From Gracilaria caudata (taxonomy: Eukaryota; Rhodophyta; Florideophyceae; Gracilariales; Gracilariaceae), in contig JASCIV010000762.1 in the NCBI GenBank assembly GCA_030374735.1, positions 1 to 12,720 of the forward strand: a stretch of DNA of 12,720 nucleotides, in the 5' to 3' direction. The position numbers were made by a program, and so were the translations under genes. Below the pieces are notes generated by a model, which had not been told where the DNA came from, did not search any database, and worked only from the letters and a program-made list of their open reading frames with translations. The stretch's first letter is position 1. Every line of letters starts with the position of its first letter. This document shows positions 9,011-12,720 of this stretch, one piece after another.

Positions 9011-9414
9011 CTCCCTCCCGTTCACCACAATAGAAGAGATCTCTTCCATGTACCTGACAATGCTTTCAAGGTGGATCATGACCACCAGCACCTCCAACAT
9101 CTTTTTCAAACCGATCAGCTCTTCAGAAAACGTCCACAAAGATACGTCACCACGCACAACCATTTGACGTGATTCTGTAATCTTCCGGCGTCTCCGGAAA
9201 AAAAGCGTCTCGCATCGACGCGGCTTTGACTGCTTGCATGCCAAGTCACGCCTGACCGACGTCATTGTCATTGGGAGCCCGTCTATGCAGCGTCTTTCTA
9301 AGTGGATGAAGTACATCATAAATATTTCACTCTTGTTTTTAACCCGTTCAAGAATGAATTCAGTGCATGATCCTTCAAGACACAAACAGGATGTTTTATA
9401 ACGCTAGAAAGTTT

Positions 9415-9484
9415 TCGACATGTCACATACAGACATGTCTAGACATCAGAGAGTGTCACTGATGTCAACGATGTTACATGTCGA
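9415..9484. repeat. Nested inverted repeat (cruciform-like)
   Basis: Outer arms TCGACATGTCACAT (9415-9428) and ATGTTACATGTCGA (9471-9484) pair at 13 of 14 positions. Inside them GACATCAG (9442-9449) and CTGATGTC (9459-9466) form a perfect 8-bp stem with a 9-base loop, and AGACATGTCT (9431-9440) is itself a perfect palindrome. GACATGT-type words recur throughout. The origin is unknown; it may be the end of a foldback-type element or a transcript structure. Confidence 0.7.
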
Positions 9485-10340
9485 TCAAAATGCCATAATG
9501 GAGAGGCTGTGGAGCAGGGGGAGGAGGGAGACGCAGTGAGCTTCAACCAGACGCCTGCCCGTCGTTCAGGGCGCGTTGGGTCCATTCGGACGCCTGTTAT
9601 ACCGCGCACCAAACTACGAACCACGACAATACTTGCGTCATCGGACTACAAGTCTAACGTATGCTAACGTGTGCTACTGTAACACTCGACGTGTCCACAA
9701 TAACATTAACCACAAGCGCAGCACGCAAATGCGCACTGTCAATATTTCTCGCGCAAGTCGCAACACGACAGCGGCTCTAGTACCATAGAAAGCTGATGTC
9801 CTTGCCCACGCATTCCACCATTTTTGGTTGGACTATAGAGCGTGGTCACGAGCTGCTGGGTGGGTCACGTGGTGAGAGGCGTGTGCACTCGAAGTCAAAT
9901 TCGTCGTGAGGCCCAGGGAAAAAGCTGATTGCTGCCCCATAGGGCAGCCATGAGCTGGCGGACGTGATAAACAATAAAACGACCCTATATCCCCTAAATC
10001 CCCTAAATCCACCAATCCAATTTTGACATTAATGCTGAACAATATGTAGTTCGTTACACAAACCAAATTCGACTTCTTTACACGTAAGAGAAATTCGTCC
10101 GCGCGGGCCGCGGCCCAATTCCAACTAAGAGATACGAAGGCACCTTTTCAGTTTAAGATATTTTGTCGGAACGAATTCGAGTTGTTTTGTGACCGACTCG
10201 TATAATTAAAGCATTCAGAATGCACACCTGGATGCATGAATGGGTTGTAAAAGATTTTACCTTCTGATATGTACAAAGGTAGAAACCCTATTACCCTAAC
10301 TCATGGCGTGCTGTAAAAGGTCAATTCCCGCACCATGCTA
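9485..10340. other. Non-coding stretch downstream of the lactonase gene
   Basis: No gene is supported. It contains a perfect 7-bp hairpin (GCTGCCC 9931-9937, GGGCAGC 9942-9948), the telomere-like 9-mers at 9990-10015, and a GC-rich palindromic patch near 10100-10115. No AATAAA poly(A) signal for the minus-strand lactonase transcript was found here. Confidence 0.5.
9984..10011. repeat. Short tandem 9-mer, telomere-like
   Basis: On the plus strand CCTATATCC is followed by CCTAAATCC twice in tandem, about three 9-bp units, one diverged. The CCCTAAA core resembles plant-type telomere repeats, but the unit is nine bases rather than seven and the array is very short. Confidence 0.5.
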
Positions 10341-10346
10341 CGCCTG

Positions 10347-10390
10347 CAGACGGAGAATGCTTTTTGTATCCAAGAAGGCATGTCCGTCTG
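10347..10390 (-). other. Stem-loop in the lactonase 3' flank
   Basis: CAGACGGA (10347-10354) and TCCGTCTG (10383-10390) are perfect inverted repeats, and the stem extends inward through TGC / GCA after a small bulge. It starts 18 bases after the stop codon in the transcript direction, so it would lie in the 3' untranslated region. It could affect mRNA stability or 3'-end formation; no function is shown. Confidence 0.6.
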
Positions 10391-10407
10391 GGAGGTGATT
10401 ATTTTAC

Positions 10408-11712
10408 TTAGAATGCCACGATTCCCATCGCGATCTCAGGAACATTCATCGGGTTCTGGATTTGTGTAAGACCTGCACCCGTTCCTCCGCTCTCAATTTC
10501 GAAGACGCCAACAGATCCACTAAACAGTTGATACAAGAATCTACCATCTCTCGATCGCCATAGATCAACAGGGAATGGTCCAGTTGCGGCCACTTCCTCT
10601 TCAAGAGTCGAAATCCCCTCCTCAAACGAGAATGCACTAACTGAGTTAGAGCAAGTATTAGCAATCCAAAAGTTACTCAGATCAGCGGCAAACTCAATCC
10701 AGCAAGCGGCATCTTGACCCTCAGTCACAGATGGCCCGGTGGGGACGTCAAGTTGCACTGGAAAAAGACTTCCATTGGAGTCAAGGCGCCACGTAGAGAT
10801 GGAAGACGCTTGATCTAGAGGAGCACTCACGCCGTCGGCGCCCATAAGATTGCGAACTTCGGTGAGAACTACATACTGTACGCCACCAGACTTAACGATT
10901 TCGAACCCGTTTGCAGCTGGAAGATTGCGAGCTTCAGTATTGTTCAGTTCCGTTGATGTCGCTGTAGACACGGGAGTCGAGCTGAGAAGCCCAAACTTAT
11001 TCACACGGAACACTAGGAGTTCTTCAACACTCCCGGTGATGGCGGCAGTGAAAGAAGAAAACAAATTAGAGACAACTAAGGAGCGACGATCAGGCGAAAA
11101 TTGGATGGCATTCGGGCGGAAGGTGAGTTGGCGTTGACTGTTGGGAATGGGGATAAGCTTTCCAGAAGCAGACATAACAAATCCTGAAAGGATACCCATT
11201 TGATCCGCGAAACCCTCAAACATTCCATCGGCGTCAACGCTAGCGACGTAGACAAGATTTCTAGAGACAGCAATGGAAACGGGTCCAAATCCGGGAACAG
11301 GTTGCACATGCACAAGACGGAGTGAGAAGTCGCGGAGTACTTTGAAGACTGAGACAGAGCTACTCCCAGCATTGACGCAAAGTACAAATCTATAGTTGGG
11401 TGTGATGATTATCGCGTAGGCTGAAAGAAGCGGGTCAGCAGGCGCGCCTGCAGCCAGATCGGCGCCCTGCCCTCCCGTCTTCAGGCCAGGATTCAACAAC
11501 TGGAGAGTACCGTTCCTTCGACGTGCGTAAACGATCAAAGTGTTCTCGGTAACATTATTGGACATGGCGTATACGCCTCCCACAAATTCACGAGATACCG
11601 GTGTCCTGTAATTGTGGCCTGAGTTGAGGAGCAAGCTTGGGCTGATAGACGATACACTGGAGATCAGGGAAATCGTCAGCAAAGCTGTGAAAAACAACCG
11701 GGAATAAGCCAT
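10408..11712 (-). CDS. Secreted beta-propeller lactonase-like protein
   Basis: A 434-residue single-exon protein of the lactonase family with a seven-bladed propeller fold (6-phosphogluconolactonase / carboxymuconate-cyclase type, usually about 340-400 residues). Family marks in order: VYAMSNN and VYARRRNGTL (47-70), TGGQGADL (79-86), DPLLSAYAIIITP (93-105), CVNAGSSSVSVFKV (112-125), GPVSIAVS (143-150), FEGF and GILSGF (165-178), FRPNAIQFSPDRRSLVVSN (198-216), ISTW and ACWIEFAADLSNFWIANT (306-353), and GPFPVDLWRSRDGRFLYQL (378-396). Residues 1-22 form a signal peptide (RLFFTALLTISLISSVSS), and four N-glycosylation sequons follow, so the protein is likely secreted or lumenal rather than cytosolic. 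The ATG at 11712 is the first in frame, sits in GCAGCCATGG, and lies about 120 bases after a TATA box. Substrate unknown: many family members are annotated as lactonases without proof. Confidence 0.9.
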   Translation of the reverse strand: MAYSRLFFTALLTISLISSVSSISPSLLLNSGHNYRTPVSREFVGGVYAMSNNVTENTLIVYARRRNGTLQLLNPGLKTGGQGADLAAGAPADPLLSAYAIIITPNYRFVLCVNAGSSSVSVFKVLRDFSLRLVHVQPVPGFGPVSIAVSRNLVYVASVDADGMFEGFADQMGILSGFVMSASGKLIPIPNSQRQLTFRPNAIQFSPDRRSLVVSNLFSSFTAAITGSVEELLVFRVNKFGLLSSTPVSTATSTELNNTEARNLPAANGFEIVKSGGVQYVVLTEVRNLMGADGVSAPLDQASSISTWRLDSNGSLFPVQLDVPTGPSVTEGQDAACWIEFAADLSNFWIANTCSNSVSAFSFEEGISTLEEEVAATGPFPVDLWRSRDGRFLYQLFSGSVGVFEIESGGTGAGLTQIQNPMNVPEIAMGIVAF

Positions 11713-11833
11713 GGCTGCGATATGTCGATGAAGTTGCCACGGTACTCGATGTGAGAATCGGATGACGGGTGGGGAGCGAGCGGTTGAAGAGGATGCTTTT
11801 GAGGATGGTGGCGAGCGGCACTCGGTAGTCTTC

Positions 11834-11839
11834 TTTATA
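11834..11839 (-). promoter_or_regulatory. TATA box of the lactonase-like gene
   Basis: TATAAA on the minus strand inside GGTTTATAAAG, about 120 bases before the ATG. Transcription would then start near 11805 and leave a 5' untranslated region of roughly 90 bases. This excludes any upstream non-ATG start. Confidence 0.6.
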
Positions 11840-11873
11840 AACCTGATTGTGGCGTACAAATAGTTTCTCCGCA

Positions 11874-12025
11874 GAAAGCGCCTAAAGGCGTTTCTACATT
11901 AGCCACGAAGGTAGGACAGACAGACTTGCAGCCTGCGCTCCTTGACACTTGACAAAATTTAATGGTTATTTTTGATGCACGTGTACCGCCTGTTGTGCTT
12001 GCCTGCTGTCCAAATGTAGAAACGC
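11874..12025. repeat. Inverted-repeat pair, MITE-like, upstream of lactonase promoter
   Basis: GCGTTTCTACATTAG (11888-11902) and CAAATGTAGAAACGC (12011-12025) are inverted copies matching at 14 of 15 positions, 138 bp end to end. The left copy also forms a local hairpin with AGAAAGCGCC (11874-11883) across TAAA. Similarity continues weakly outward (GCG about ten bases away on both sides). No clear target-site duplication was found, so the true ends are uncertain. It begins about 35 bases beyond the TATA box and could contribute promoter sequence. Confidence 0.5.
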
Positions 12026-12029
12026 ACTG

Positions 12030-12650
12030 CTACGCAAAACTGTAGGACATAACAGAATAGACTGTTCGTCACCACCAACATCACCGATTATGTTCAACAA
12101 ACTTTTTTGTCATGTCACGCATGATACCTTTTCTCGTGTAGGAGCAAGGAGACGATTCACGCAATGACGCCAGTGCCTGCCATGTTCCTCATCTTCCACG
12201 CCCAGAGAGGTTGGCGTGCCAGGCGCACTTGTCCCGCGCTGAGGCAGGGGCCATAATGATGCGGCTTTTGGTTGCAGCTGTTTGGCGTTATGCCCGTTCG
12301 ACGAAGAAGAGCATGTACACCATTTGCACCTCACTGATCAATCTTGATCTTTATTCTCCAACACAGGAGCGACTTTTATTGGGGAATAGAGTACGTCAGA
12401 AGTGAGGACATCTAACTGAGCGCTAACATAAATGAAAACCTATCCTGTAGCCCGCAAACTTTCGCTACCAGTGATGGTAGTCAAACTGAAGCGCGGCTAT
12501 GATCTCTGAAGTACGTTGGCGAAGGTCTGATAAGGTGATAGAAGTTACATTGAATTGTCAGATGTTACGTGAGGAGATACTTTTGCAGATACTTATGTTT
12601 TGATTGCTACACCTGAATTGTGTGGATTGTGTTGTTGTCTGTCCTTTGCA
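12030..12650. other. Non-coding stretch
   Basis: Short frames on both strands (up to about 75 codons) have no ATG in a good context and no recognised domain. The last 40 bases become pyrimidine-rich and lead into the splice acceptor at 12651. Confidence 0.4.
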
Positions 12651-12651
12651 G

Positions 12652-12720
12652 CACGCCACGGGCACGCGCACCTTACGCAAGCCCGTGGCGACTGCGAGGC
12701 ATCGACGCGCACCTCCCGCT
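12652..12720 (+). other. Possible start of an exon running off the window
   Basis: TTGTCTGTCCTTTGCAG ends at 12651, a near-ideal acceptor. The following 69 bases are strongly GC-rich, unlike the AT-rich sequence before them, and all three plus frames stay open to the window edge. CGCCACGGGC (12654-12663) and GCCCGTGGCG (12681-12690) are perfect inverted 10-mers. The product cannot be named. Confidence 0.3.

Noticed and set aside
8870..9385. 171-codon minus-strand frame
   Set aside because: Its C-terminal part is the reverse complement of the tRNA-like element, so the frame is a by-product of that repeat.
11713..11859. Longer lactonase N-terminus (49 extra codons)
   Set aside because: There is no ATG in this extension, it crosses the TATA box, and the internal ATG begins a clean signal peptide in a Kozak-like context.
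1..12720. CRISPR array, bacterial operon or prophage
   Set aside because: There are no regularly spaced direct repeats, no ribosome-binding sites or tight gene packing, and the genes carry spliceosomal introns.

Overview
The window reads as nuclear DNA of a eukaryote. The reasons are spliceosomal introns with GT..AG ends and CTGAC/CTAAC branch sites, a TATA box, a Kozak-like start, secreted and membrane proteins with signal peptides, a hAT-type MITE with a perfect 8-bp target-site duplication, and a tRNA-like Pol III A-box/B-box element. Gene density is low: two convincing protein genes in 12.7 kb, both on the minus strand, separated by non-coding sequence and transposon debris. The species cannot be fixed from the sequence. 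Short introns (76-105 nt), repeat-rich spacers and WD40-repeat debris would suit a marine alga (for example a red macroalga) or a small invertebrate; this is inference only.

Layout. 1-1920: no supported gene; a strong GC-rich hairpin lies at 1467-1506. 1921-2277 (minus): decayed fragment of a WD40-repeat protein. 2353-2700 (plus): GC-rich, probably broken coding sequence. 2723-4821 (minus): a five-exon ionotropic glutamate receptor-like channel gene that I reconstructed from scattered open frames; all four junctions keep phase, giving a 576-residue product. 4900-5680: no supported gene. 5689-6505: complete hAT-family MITE (817 bp) flanked by GTTATGGA on both sides. 6514-8900: mostly non-coding, with one weak two-exon candidate (7284-7905) and an acceptor/donor juxtaposition at 8520. 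8920-9010: tRNA-like/SINE-like element. 9415-9484: nested inverted repeat. 9990-10015: telomere-like 9-mer repeats. 10408-11712 (minus): secreted beta-propeller lactonase-like protein, with a TATA box at 11834-11839 and a stem-loop just after its stop codon. 11888-12025: small inverted-repeat pair just upstream of that promoter. 12030-12720: non-coding, ending in a good splice acceptor at 12651 that may open an exon running off the window.

The two real genes both enter the secretory pathway: one is a plasma-membrane ligand-gated channel, the other a secreted or lumenal propeller protein. Nothing in the sequence links them in one pathway. The most informative results are the reconstructed receptor gene, which keeps the ligand-binding Arg and Glu but lacks an N-terminal domain, and the complete MITE.
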